NCBI RefSeq assembly: GCF_019130065.1
Contig: NZ_JAHSPG010000013.1
Location: 186,001-250,000 of the forward strand
Direction: 5' to 3'
Source: Pinibacter aurantiacus
GTDB lineage: Bacteria > Bacteroidota > Bacteroidia > Chitinophagales > Chitinophagaceae
DNA: 64,000 nt
Below the pieces are notes generated by a model. The model saw nothing but the letters and a program-made list of their open reading frames with translations, searched no databases and was not told the DNA's origin. The position numbers and the translations under genes are program-made. Shown one piece after another: positions 36,062 to 44,662 of the stretch (position 1 is the stretch's first letter; every line of letters begins with the position of its first letter).

Positions 36062-38656
36062 GTGAAAGACAAGCGCATTTGGAAAGATGATTTTTCAGTA
36101 AAAATCTCTTTTAAGTTTTTCTTGGTAATGATAACGTGCTGCTGCTTTGTGATACAAAGCTTTGCCGCAATCGTTATTACTGCGACAGTTACCGCAAGCG
36201 TTACCAATTGTAGTGCTGATGGCAAATTAGTTATATCAGCGACTGGGACTGCCGGAACCGTTAACTATGCATTGGTAGCTCCATCTCCAGTAATAAGGGC
36301 AAAACAAACTTCTAATACTTTCACATTGTTACCTCCGGGGACATATACAGTGGCGGTGTATGATAACAATAATCCAACAACACCCGTTACAAAAGTTTTT
36401 ACTGTTGGCGTCACTGATGTGTTGGTAGTTACTTCTCCAGCAACAATTTGCGCAGGAAGCAGTGTGGATCTCACGGCTGCAGCCATCACCGCTGGCAGTA
36501 AAGGTGTAGCATCGTTAAGTTATTATTCAGATGCTGCCGCAACTATTCCGTTGAATAATCCTGCTTCGGTAGTGCCGCTTACAACAACTACCTATTACAT
36601 AAGCGCAACGGCTAGTGACGGTTGCTTGATTAATACAAGCCCGGTGACAGTAACAGTCAAGCCAGTAGCATCACCCCAGATGATTACGGCTCCCGGAGCC
36701 GTCGTATGTAATAATTCATCAGTAACACTGACTGCGACCAGCAATTTAACCTCACCTACTTATAAATGGTATACCAGTAATAATCTTACAGGTCTTGTAA
36801 ATACCGGCGCCAGTTTTAAAACACCGGCGATCACTACGAATACCACTTACTATGTCACCGTACAAAACGCTACGACGTGTGAGAATCTGCCAGGCACAGC
36901 ATTAAGAGTTGATGTGACATTGGGCAGCGCTTGTGGAACGATAAGTGCCACGGGTTGTTCAGCCACGGGTACATTAGTTACCCTGACTGATTTTGGCGGA
37001 AATAATGCGTCTGATCCTGTATACAGTACAACCGGTTTGCCAACTGGAACGACGACATATAGCTTTGCAAATGGCCAGGCTAATTATCCGCCACAAACGG
37101 ATCAATACGCGCTTTCTAAAACATCAGTCGCCAAGCCTCCGGCAAACACATTCGCCCATTGGTATAAAACGATCACTGATCATACCGGTAGTGGCTACAT
37201 GGCTGTCTTTAATGCGGATGTTGCTACAGGAACTTTCTATACTCAAACATTAAACAATCTATGTTCGGGGACCACGCTATTTTTTTCGGCATGGGTAGTG
37301 AGCGTTGACAGTGTAAAGGCTGACATCAACCCCAGCCTTACCTTTATATTAACAAATCCACTTACAGGGGACGTGCTTTCTACTCTTTACACCGGTAACA
37401 TTCCCAACGGAGATAAAAACTGGCGACAGTACGGATTGAGCTTTACTGTGCCCGCCGGCGTGTCTTCCGTTAATCTAAGCATTAAAAATATTGCAGCGGG
37501 CGGCACTGGTAATGATCTGGCGTTGGATGACATTGCCATACATAGCTGTGCGCCTCCTGTCACCATTACAGGTTTAAAAACCGGTGGCAATTATTGTGAC
37601 AATGAAAATTTGAATCTTACCGCTTCTTATACGGATGATGGAACTTTGGGTACTGGACTGGTTTATCAATGGTATTATAGCTCCACCGGCGATACTACCT
37701 CCTGGGACTCCTGGACAGCAATAAGTGGTGGCAATGTCATGAATCTTGTTAAAACACCGCCCGTGACTGGCTATTACAGGGCCGTCGTCGCCAATCCCGA
37801 TAACATCAACGCAGGCAGATTTTATTGTTCCGCAGTGTCTAAAGAAGTGCAGGTGATTGTAAATCCATCACCAATTATAGATGCTCCAAAAGGAGAATCA
37901 GTAATATGTTTAGGAAAATCTACCGTATTGACCACTACAACAGTGGGTGGTTTTTGGAACACACAAAACTCAACAGTTACTACTGTCAATCCTGCCGGAA
38001 CAGTCTTTGCCACCGGTGTTGGCACAACTTCTATTGATTATGCTGTAACCAACGCCTCAGGATGCACCACCATTGCAAGCACTCCTGTTACAGTCAAAGA
38101 CTGCGCCTTACCGGTGACCATTAGTTATTTCACAGCAACCGTTCAAACATCCTGCCCTTGCGTATTGCTGCAATGGGCCACTACTTTTGAATCAAACAGC
38201 AAATATTTTGAAATACAAAGAAGCAATGACGGGCAACAGTGGGCAATTATAGACACAATTATAGTAAAAGGAATCCCCACAGGAGCACAATACACCTATA
38301 CAGATAGCATACCACACTTAGGTAAAAATTATTACCGTTTTAAGACTATTGATTTGGATGGCAAGTTTGATTTCAGTCCTATAAAATCAGTAGATCTTCA
38401 GAGCGGCTTAACTATAAATAAGATGGTTGTATGGTATCCCAATGGAACAACGGGGAAGATATACGTAAGCTGTAGTAAACCGATAGATAAATTGACCGTA
38501 ACCGACATGTCAGGAAAGGTAGTTTATAGTATAGCAAATATTCCGAACCAAAAAGTTTCTGTCTTTTTACCGCAATCATTGACTAACGGCCTCTATACGA
38601 TCACTTTTACTGTAAAAGGCACTTTGCAAACGGATAAATTATTCTTTATTAAATAA
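36062..38656 (+). CDS. large secreted Ig-like/T9SS surface protein
   Basis: 864 residues from a GTG start with a signal peptide ending QSFAA. Two Ig/PKD-like modules of the CHU/gliding-surface type follow (VVTSPATICAGSSVDLTA with PLTTTTYYISATASDGC, then VVCNNSSVTLTA with TPAITTNTTYYVTV). A jelly-roll module comes next (HWYKTITDHTGSGYM, CSGTTLFFSAWVVSVD, LALDDIAIHSC), then a further Ig-like repeat, and then the same stalk as the upstream gene (PVTISYFTATVQ, VLLQWATTFESNSKYFEIQ). A type A sorting domain ends the protein. It is probably an adhesin or glycan-binding surface protein with no catalytic motif. Same strand as the 34422 gene but 437 bases apart. Confidence 0.82.
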   Translation: MKDKRIWKDDFSVKISFKFFLVMITCCCFVIQSFAAIVITATVTASVTNCSADGKLVISATGTAGTVNYALVAPSPVIRAKQTSNTFTLLPPGTYTVAVYDNNNPTTPVTKVFTVGVTDVLVVTSPATICAGSSVDLTAAAITAGSKGVASLSYYSDAAATIPLNNPASVVPLTTTTYYISATASDGCLINTSPVTVTVKPVASPQMITAPGAVVCNNSSVTLTATSNLTSPTYKWYTSNNLTGLVNTGASFKTPAITTNTTYYVTVQNATTCENLPGTALRVDVTLGSACGTISATGCSATGTLVTLTDFGGNNASDPVYSTTGLPTGTTTYSFANGQANYPPQTDQYALSKTSVAKPPANTFAHWYKTITDHTGSGYMAVFNADVATGTFYTQTLNNLCSGTTLFFSAWVVSVDSVKADINPSLTFILTNPLTGDVLSTLYTGNIPNGDKNWRQYGLSFTVPAGVSSVNLSIKNIAAGGTGNDLALDDIAIHSCAPPVTITGLKTGGNYCDNENLNLTASYTDDGTLGTGLVYQWYYSSTGDTTSWDSWTAISGGNVMNLVKTPPVTGYYRAVVANPDNINAGRFYCSAVSKEVQVIVNPSPIIDAPKGESVICLGKSTVLTTTTVGGFWNTQNSTVTTVNPAGTVFATGVGTTSIDYAVTNASGCTTIASTPVTVKDCALPVTISYFTATVQTSCPCVLLQWATTFESNSKYFEIQRSNDGQQWAIIDTIIVKGIPTGAQYTYTDSIPHLGKNYYRFKTIDLDGKFDFSPIKSVDLQSGLTINKMVVWYPNGTTGKIYVSCSKPIDKLTVTDMSGKVVYSIANIPNQKVSVFLPQSLTNGLYTITFTVKGTLQTDKLFFIK

Positions 38657-39240
38657 AAATGGTACTACCTACCTCAGCACTACCTCTGGAATTTCACAGC
38701 ATTAGCTCGCTTGAGATGGCGGTGAAATATGAAACTTATTTATAGGTTTTAAGTTTATTAAACAAGGTCGAGATTTTAATCTATTCGCTGCGCCAAAATC
38801 AAGTGTAGGCGATGGAGAAAAAATTTATTTGTTTAGTTTAGCTGTGAGTTTGGTGAGAATCTCTTAAGTCATTTTTTGACTTTTTAAATACTCAACGATT
38901 TACCCACTTTTATTATGAGATGTGTTGGGCTTTTTTGATAGGTCGTAAAAACAAAAAGGCCGCCAAACCTGTATTTGTGGGCTTTTGAAATGATATGTAT
39001 ATCTACCTTTCGGTGAGAACCCCACTAGAACCTTATTTTCAAACCACAGACTCACTTTAAGTTACAGCGACTCTTTGCGTCTATAGTCTATGATTTACAC
39101 ACGTCCTATTAATACAGTAATTTGGAATAATAGTAGGATAGACAAAATTTGTATTCTTCCAATTGCGAATAAACTGTATTCGTAATTGAAGCCTAAGTCA
39201 ACGTAAACTTTCGCTAAGAAAAGAAATAAAAACATCTTAT
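38657..39240. other. non-coding interval before repeat copy 1
   Basis: No gene supported. A small hairpin AGTCATTTTTTGACTTTTT near 38868-38886 could terminate the upstream gene. Sequence becomes similar to the later repeat copies only from about 39250. Confidence 0.4.
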
Positions 39241-39253
39241 TTGACACGTAGTG

Positions 39254-39735
39254 TGACGCACGAGAACCCAAACGTTGAAGTGCCGATTAGTTCCACATTC
39301 TTTCGATTACAAACTATTTTTTCATCAATGACACACGGGCGTCAAATTTACGACACACGCACTTGCATTTTTTGACAACCATTTGTATATTTGTATTGAT
39401 AAAGGATAAGAGGTCGACGCATTTTTGACACACGATCTTCATAACGTAATGATATATACGCCCATTCTGAATCCAGTCCTGGGCACTTTATAAAACGCTG
39501 ATAATCAATAGATTGTCGGCGTTTTTTGTTTAACATATTTTCGATTATCAATTTGTTATGACGGGTTCAGCAAGCACACCTTATTTCACGCCAATCACTA
39601 GCCGAAATTTAGATGTTTTTTAAAATCAGTAAACACACCTCAACATTATAACCCATCTTTAGACATTTCTAAACATCGAATAAGAAACACTTCTGCTAAA
39701 ACTTTTAAGAACTTAATAGCAAATTCCAACCTGTA
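39254..39735. repeat. long direct repeat, copy 1
   Basis: Shares base-level similarity with 41939-42430 and, in its right part, with 54320-54670. Ordered landmarks are TGACACACG-like motifs at 39254, 39329, 39351 and 39426, a TATATTTG box at 39386, a tRNA-like block ending CCTGGGCACTTTATAAA (to 39494), a hairpin (39495-39522) followed by TTTTTT, then AAGCACACCTTATTTCACG and TTATAACCCATCTTTAGACA. Similarity ends at about CAAATTCCA (39719-39727), just before the MerR/oxidoreductase cargo. Confidence 0.85.
39400..39527 (+). ncRNA. candidate small RNA or tRNA relic in repeat copy 1
   Basis: Bounded by the -7-like box TATATTTG (39386-39393) and an intrinsic terminator (stem 39495-39505/39512-39522 then T6), giving a transcript of about 128 bases. 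The internal sequence ends AATCCAGTCCTGGGCAC, like a tRNA T-arm side plus acceptor strand. Whether it is transcribed, or only a decayed tRNA, cannot be told here. Confidence 0.35.
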
Positions 39736-39774
39736 TGACTCATTGCTTCTTATTTTATTTTGATCTAGATTCAA

Positions 39775-40140
39775 TTATGTACAGCTTCCTTTCTCCAATT
39801 CAATTTTGACATTCTCCAGGCGCTTCTTGATTTGCTTCAATCTTTTGATCTTAGTGTCAATTTCTGAAATTTTTGTCGTGAATAATTCTATTTGTCCTTT
39901 ATGACGCGAAGCACTTCCGTACCATATCTCAAGCATTTTTCTGATTTCAGCTAATGTGAAGTCAACCTCTTTCGCTTCCTTTATTATTTCAACCTTAACA
40001 ATAACTTCCTCATCATAATTCTTATAGTTATTGGTTTTTACATTCTCATCTGCCACTCCCCTGATAAGCCCTAAATTTTCGTAATAACGCAACGTTGCAA
40101 TTGAAACGCCGGTTCTTTTTGCGATCTCGTTTATCAGCAT
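39775..40140 (-). CDS. MerR-family transcriptional regulator
   Basis: 121 residues from ATG 40140; the open frame runs 16 codons further upstream but the MerR fold starts at LINEIAKRTGVSIATLRYYE. The winged HTH is followed by GLIRG and a C-terminal dimerising coiled coil (TTKISEIDTKIKRLKQIKKR). There is no effector domain and no metal-binding Cys cluster; a single Cys lies in the final GSCT. It is divergent from the two oxidoreductase genes, and a palindrome sits in the shared promoter, so it very likely controls them and itself. Confidence 0.88.
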   Translation of the reverse strand: MLINEIAKRTGVSIATLRYYENLGLIRGVADENVKTNNYKNYDEEVIVKVEIIKEAKEVDFTLAEIRKMLEIWYGSASRHKGQIELFTTKISEIDTKIKRLKQIKKRLENVKIELEKGSCT

Positions 40141-40188
40141 AATAGTTAAAATTTTTAAAAAACATAAAGTATGAAGTATACTACACAC

Positions 40189-40219
40189 TTTGTACTTGTA
40201 AAAGTACCGCTTACTTTTG
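40189..40219 (+). promoter_or_regulatory. MerR-type operator/promoter of the oxidoreductase operon
   Basis: A -33-like TTTG (40189-40192) and a -7 box TACTTTTG (40212-40219) are separated by 19 bp. The perfect palindrome GTACTT-GTAA-AAGTAC (40192-40207) lies between them. This is the classical MerR arrangement, with the operator inside the spacer of the promoter it activates. The GTG start follows at 40240. Confidence 0.7.
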
Positions 40220-40239
40220 CAAAAACAAATTAATCACTT

Positions 40240-40899
40240 GTGAAAGTTATTGTCACCGGAACCACAGGAATGATTGGAGAAGGAATTCTACTTGAATGTC
40301 TATCCAATCCCAAAATATCTGAAGTGTTGAGCGTAAGCAGGAAGCCAACTGGAATCATCCACCATAAGTTAACGGAGTATATTGTTCCAGATTTCAATTC
40401 CATTAGCGTAGGTGATGCCCGATTAAAAGGATATGATGCCTGTTTCTTCTGCGCGGGGGTTAGTGCTGTCGGAATGACTGAAGAAGAGTATACAAAAATC
40501 ACTTATGACACAACCCTGAATTTCGCAAAAAAACTCAACCCCAACAGCCGGATGTCATTTGTTTATGTGAGTGGTGGTGGCACAGATAGTTCTGAGAAGG
40601 GAAGAATGATGTGGACTCGTGTGAAAGGTAAAACCGAAAATGACTTAATGAAACTTCCATTCAAACAAGCTTTTGGTTTCCGTATTGGATTTGTCAAACC
40701 GGCAAAAGGGCAAAAAAGAATATTGAAGTATTATCATTACATCTCCTGGTTGTTTCCTATCATAAAGGTCATCCTTCCCAATATGTACAGCACAATGACT
40801 GAGGTTGCAGAAGCTATGATTAGTGTAACTCGATATGGATATAAAAGCAATGTGATATACGTAAAAGACATTCATTTATTGGCAAAGAAAAAAACATAA
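40240..40899 (+). CDS. NAD(P)-binding Rossmann-fold protein, atypical SDR
   Basis: 219 residues from a GTG start. The nucleotide loop is VTGTTGMIGEG (about 5-15). ACFFCAGVSAVGM, SFVYVSGGGTD and FRIGFVKPAKG follow the atypical SDR/epimerase-like pattern seen in HTATIP2-type and YbjT-like proteins. The usual YxxxK pair is not clear, so redox activity is uncertain; some relatives are NADPH sensors. First gene after the MerR-type promoter, eight bases before the next oxidoreductase. Confidence 0.82.
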   Translation: MKVIVTGTTGMIGEGILLECLSNPKISEVLSVSRKPTGIIHHKLTEYIVPDFNSISVGDARLKGYDACFFCAGVSAVGMTEEEYTKITYDTTLNFAKKLNPNSRMSFVYVSGGGTDSSEKGRMMWTRVKGKTENDLMKLPFKQAFGFRIGFVKPAKGQKRILKYYHYISWLFPIIKVILPNMYSTMTEVAEAMISVTRYGYKSNVIYVKDIHLLAKKKT

Positions 40900-40907
40900 A
40901 AAACACA

Positions 40908-41792
40908 ATGGAAAACAAAATAATACTTGTAACAGGGGCAACGGACGGAATTGGTAAAATAACAGCAACATCACTTGCTGAGCAAGGTCACACTGTTATA
41001 GTACACGGCAGAAACAAACAAAAAGCAGAAACTGTCCTTAACGAGATAATATCAAAAACCGGCAATAAGAAAATTGATATCCTAATTGCTGATATGTTGT
41101 CATTAGCGGACGTAAAGCGAGCGGCCGAAGAATTTGAGCAGAAATACCCAAAGCTGGACGTTCTCGTTAATAACGCTGGAGCTATATTCAGCAAGAACAG
41201 GGAAACTACAACAGAGGGCTTTGAAAAGACCATAACACTGAATTTAATGGCCCCGACACTGCTTATGCTTTCCCTTGAAAAAGCATTGGAGAAAAGTTCC
41301 TCAGCACGAATTATAAATATGTATTCTGCCATGCACAAACGTGGAGGCAAACCTGACTTTAGTGATTTTCAACTAGAGAAAAGCTATAAACCAGATCGAG
41401 CATATGGACTTTCCAAACTGTATCTAGTTTGGGCGACGAGACATTTTGCGAAGCTGCTCAAAGAAAAAGGAATAAAAAACATTACAGTCAACGGTACACA
41501 TCCGGGCGCAGTTGCTACCAATTTTGGCCAGGAACCCGACAAAGGTTTTTTGATCAACACGATTTTCAAAGTTGCATTGCGATTTATGCCGAAGCCAGAA
41601 GTGGGTGCAGTATCAAGTATCTATTTGGCAACCTCACCTGAAGTAGAAAAAATAACCGGCGAATTCTTTGATCCGAAGAACAAAATAGAAAAACCAGATG
41701 ACAAATATTATTCGACAGCAAATGAACAAATTGTGTGGGACTATTGCATGAGTATTCTCCAACCGTATTTATCCCAAAATTCGTTTTTATGA
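40908..41792 (+). CDS. short-chain dehydrogenase/reductase, retinol-dehydrogenase-like
   Basis: 294 residues with a full SDR signature: TGATDGIGK (cofactor loop), LIADMLSLADV, VNNAGAIF, the catalytic Ser in INMYSAM and YGLSK (Tyr/Lys pair). The C-terminal part (THPGAVATNFG, then YLATSPEVEKITGEFFDP) resembles retinol dehydrogenase/WWOX-type SDRs. It would oxidise or reduce a lipophilic carbonyl or alcohol. Second gene of the MerR-controlled pair; a strong terminator follows. Confidence 0.9.
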   Translation: MENKIILVTGATDGIGKITATSLAEQGHTVIVHGRNKQKAETVLNEIISKTGNKKIDILIADMLSLADVKRAAEEFEQKYPKLDVLVNNAGAIFSKNRETTTEGFEKTITLNLMAPTLLMLSLEKALEKSSSARIINMYSAMHKRGGKPDFSDFQLEKSYKPDRAYGLSKLYLVWATRHFAKLLKEKGIKNITVNGTHPGAVATNFGQEPDKGFLINTIFKVALRFMPKPEVGAVSSIYLATSPEVEKITGEFFDPKNKIEKPDDKYYSTANEQIVWDYCMSILQPYLSQNSFL

Positions 41793-41832
41793 ACCAATAT
41801 CAAGTAGATATTTCAGCTAACCACAAGTGCTA

Positions 41833-41865
41833 GATAATTAAAAACAGTTATTGTTTTTAATTATC
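41833..41865 (+). terminator. 14-bp stem terminator of the oxidoreductase operon
   Basis: GATAATTAAAAACA (41833-41846) pairs perfectly with TGTTTTTAATTATC (41852-41865) around a five-base loop, 40 bases past the stop. Confidence 0.75.
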
Positions 41866-41938
41866 GGCGCTTTAGAGAACCATTAGATAAAGAACTCAAA
41901 AACCTCTAAGTGAAAAAAAACATCTTCTGTAAACAGAA

Positions 41939-42600
41939 TGACACACGAAGACAATAACATTGTTTTGTCGAATAGTTTCGCTTGCTTCCGAATTGCAACA
42001 CAATTATTCTAAATGACACACGCGAGCCAAATTTATGACACATGTACAGTCAATTTTTGATAACACTTTTTATATTTGTATTGAAAATGGATCAGAGGAC
42101 GACACATCTTTGACGCACGATCTTTGCAACCTAATGATACTCATGCCCTGTCAGAATCCAGTCCTGGGCACTTTATAAAGCGCTGATAATAAATAGATTA
42201 TCAGCGCTTTTCATTTAACAACTGTTCACTTATCGATCAGTTACAAGGGGTCTAGCAAGCACACCTTATTTCACGTCAATCACTAACCGAAATTTAGACG
42301 TTTTTTAATATCAGTAAGCACACCTTAGGCACACCTCATCGTTATAACCCATCTTTAGACATTTTTAAACACATCGAACGCGAAACACATCAGCTAAAAC
42401 TTTTCAAAGCTTACTAGCAAATTCCAAACTGTTGAACCACCAAATTAAAAATTCATTACCACTAAAAATGTGTCAGGTGACACTTTTTAGATGCAAAAAT
42501 ATGCTACACAATTTCGTCGAAAATGAATTTCTATTTCAGTGAAATGTTATGACTTATTTGCATTCTCAATAGTGCCCACACTGTGGACGCAATTGGAAGG
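41939..42600. repeat. long direct repeat, copy 2
   Basis: Same landmark order and spacing as copy 1: motifs at 41939, 42014, 42036 and 42111 (offsets 0, 75, 97, 172, identical in copy 1). A TATATTTG box is at 42071, CCAGTCCTGGGCACTTTATAAA precedes a 13-bp perfect hairpin (42178-42190/42197-42209), and the GCACACCT motifs follow. Beyond about 42430 it matches copy 3 but not copy 1. That part includes GTGTCAGGTGACAC followed by T5 and GAATTTCTATTTCAGTGAAAT. Confidence 0.85.
42085..42212 (+). ncRNA. candidate small RNA or tRNA relic in repeat copy 2
   Basis: Same layout as in copy 1: TATATTTG (42071-42078), about 100 bases containing GAATCCAGTCCTGGGCAC, and a 13-bp terminator stem followed by TTTTC. 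The hairpin differs from copy 1 by compensating changes (a fully paired stem here, G-T pairs there), which favours selection on the structure. Confidence 0.38.
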
Positions 42601-42870
42601 GCTTAAATTACATGATCCCATGTTTCGAAATCGACATTGTATAGTCTCACACTTTAGTTACTTATAGGAATTTAAAAATTTCCTCTTAGCTATAATATTC
42701 TTTCGTACTTCATAAAACAATTCTTCAGAGCACCCATTTACACTACTTATTTTTTTTTTGCAAATAAATTTTATGCGCCGCTATATGAACAAGGAAATTG
42801 ATATGTGTATATTTATGAATTACCTGCGACCGCTAGTGGGCATCACGAATAACAATTTAGACATAAAAAG

Positions 42871-43374
42871 ATGGACAATTCTATATCGACAAGAGAATCA
42901 ATTTGGAATCAGTTCGGTGCAAGCCTTGATATGCTTGAAAATGCAATTAATATGTGCCCCGACGAGCATTGGGATACCGAATTGAATTTTTGGTATCCAT
43001 CTTACCATTGCATTTTTTGGACAGACTACTACTTGACAATGGAACCGAGCAAATTTCACCCACCAACACCGTTTACTTTTTCGGAGTTTGACCCGAATGG
43101 TAAAATGCCGGACAGGACTTATACAAAAATGGAAGTGCTTACATACTTAGAACATTGCCGACAAAAGGCAACTCTATTGATATCAGAGCTGACAATGGAC
43201 AAATTAAACGAAAGATGGATAAACGAATACAAAAACTATTCGCTACTTGAGATTTTGATCTATAACATAAGACACATTCAACATCATTCAGCCCAGTTAA
43301 ACTTATTATTAAGACAGGCAATTAATAATGCGCCGACTTGGGTAAGTCAAACTAATAAGCTAAATAAAATTTGA
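42871..43374 (+). CDS. DinB/YfiT-superfamily protein
   Basis: 167 residues. The DinB four-helix bundle is suggested by SYHCIFWTDYYLTM near residue 50 and RHIQHHSAQLNLLLRQ near residue 140. These provide the three His of the usual metal site. Members are metal-dependent thiol transferases or DNA-damage-induced proteins of unknown substrate. It is an isolated plus-strand gene between repeat copy 2 and a strong terminator, facing the minus-strand Sus operon. Confidence 0.8.
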   Translation: MDNSISTRESIWNQFGASLDMLENAINMCPDEHWDTELNFWYPSYHCIFWTDYYLTMEPSKFHPPTPFTFSEFDPNGKMPDRTYTKMEVLTYLEHCRQKATLLISELTMDKLNERWINEYKNYSLLEILIYNIRHIQHHSAQLNLLLRQAINNAPTWVSQTNKLNKI

Positions 43375-43390
43375 GAACAGTCCTGCACTT

Positions 43391-43430
43391 AAAAGGCTTT
43401 CAAAATCAAACGATTCTGAAAGCCTTTTTT
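43391..43430 (+). terminator. terminator of the DinB-like gene
   Basis: AAAAGGCTTTCA (43391-43402) pairs perfectly over 12 bp with TGAAAGCCTTTT (43417-43428) and continues into a T tract, 16 bases past the stop. Also placed to stop the convergent minus-strand operon. Confidence 0.88.
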
Positions 43431-43540
43431 CTTTCTTGGCAAATAGCTTGCAAATAGTTCGGCCTCCTTTTTTGAAGAGACTTCTACAGAGGGTTATGGA
43501 CTTTTTGAAGATCTATCATGTTGTAGTTTATCAAACTTCC

Positions 43541-44647
43541 CTAGTGTATATACTTCGACAGTGTTTCGTCCACTTCCGCACCACTTAGCCCACGGGCAAT
43601 AATAACCCCATCAGGACTGATCAAAAAATTATCCGGGATCGGTTGTACACCGTACAAAATGGCTACGGGATTAGGTTTTGCAAGATTGGATAAATGAATC
43701 CAGTTGAGGCCGTCTTTTTCAATTGCTTTCTTCCATGATGTCCCGTTTTCGTCAACAGAAATACTTACTATTTCCAAACCCTTACTTTTGAATTTTGCAT
43801 ATGCCGCTATCAGGTTGGGATTTTCGGCTCGGCAAGGTCCGCACCAGCTCGCCCAAAAATCCAGCAATACATATTTACCCCTAAAATCTTTCAGGCCCAC
43901 TGCTTTGCCATTTACATCTGCCATTGTGAAATCAGGAGCCGGGTTGCCAATGACTGTTTTTTTCTTGGCAGCTATTTTTTGGGGTGTGGTGTTTAGCAAA
44001 GGTGATTTTTTTACCTGTTCATCAAGCGCCAGGTAAAGGGATTCCAGTTCTGTCCCTGGAAGAGAGCTTTGTAGCAGGTACAAATACAAAGCGGCAACGG
44101 GAGATGAAGGATTGTTTTTTATGAACTGATGCTCGAAATTATATACTGAATCATACATAGAAGCAATGGTAGCGGTGGTTTGCTTGTATACCAGGCTTGA
44201 TGTATCCATGTGGTCATTTTTCAATTGTTTGCGCAATACCGCTGCCCAGTCGTAATACGATGTTACCCTTCTTTGCGCACGCATAAAATCATCATTGCCC
44301 GGTGTTCCTTGTATATCTGTTCTTGTAAGTGAATCCAGCTTGCCATTGATCGTAATTGTTCCTTTTTCCAGAAAAAAGGTAAAGTTTCTCCCATCAACAA
44401 ATTTCGAATTTACCTGTGCCCAAACTAAATAAGCATAATCCGTTTCTCCTTTGTAGTAAATATTGTCGTTGTTGCCCGGAATACGGATAAGGGTCGCATT
44501 TTGAGGCCGTTCACCTGTCATAGGATTGAGAATTAAAGTGTCTGATCCCAACCCTTTAATTGTGCCCTTGATTTCGTAAGTATATTTCGTTTGTGCATTG
44601 CAGATAGTATATGCCAATGCGCAAATTGCTATAAAAAAGTATTTCAT
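43541..44647 (-). CDS. TlpA-family thiol-disulfide protein with DUF4369 domain
   Basis: 368 residues with a signal peptide ending ICNAQ. The N-terminal ~110 residues (YEIKGTIKGLGSDTLIL, YLVWAQVNSKFVDGRNF, LEKGTITINGKLD) fit DUF4369. A helical linker precedes a thioredoxin fold with GNPAPDFTMADVNGK, DFWASWCGPCRAENP (redox CxxC) and a cis-Pro loop near GVQPIPDNFLI. It acts as a periplasmic disulfide reductase/oxidase. It is the last gene of the sigma/FecR/SusC/SusD/TlpA cluster, only 15 bases after susD. Such clusters in Bacteroidota often serve peptide, metal or cofactor uptake rather than polysaccharides. Confidence 0.9.
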   Translation of the reverse strand: MKYFFIAICALAYTICNAQTKYTYEIKGTIKGLGSDTLILNPMTGERPQNATLIRIPGNNDNIYYKGETDYAYLVWAQVNSKFVDGRNFTFFLEKGTITINGKLDSLTRTDIQGTPGNDDFMRAQRRVTSYYDWAAVLRKQLKNDHMDTSSLVYKQTTATIASMYDSVYNFEHQFIKNNPSSPVAALYLYLLQSSLPGTELESLYLALDEQVKKSPLLNTTPQKIAAKKKTVIGNPAPDFTMADVNGKAVGLKDFRGKYVLLDFWASWCGPCRAENPNLIAAYAKFKSKGLEIVSISVDENGTSWKKAIEKDGLNWIHLSNLAKPNPVAILYGVQPIPDNFLISPDGVIIARGLSGAEVDETLSKYIH

Positions 44648-44662
44648 AAAAACTGTTAGAAT

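Noticed and set aside
39254-42044. A CRISPR array formed by the TGACACACG motifs
   Set aside because: Motifs are only 9 bp, unevenly spaced, separated by sequence that is itself conserved between copies, and no cas genes are present.
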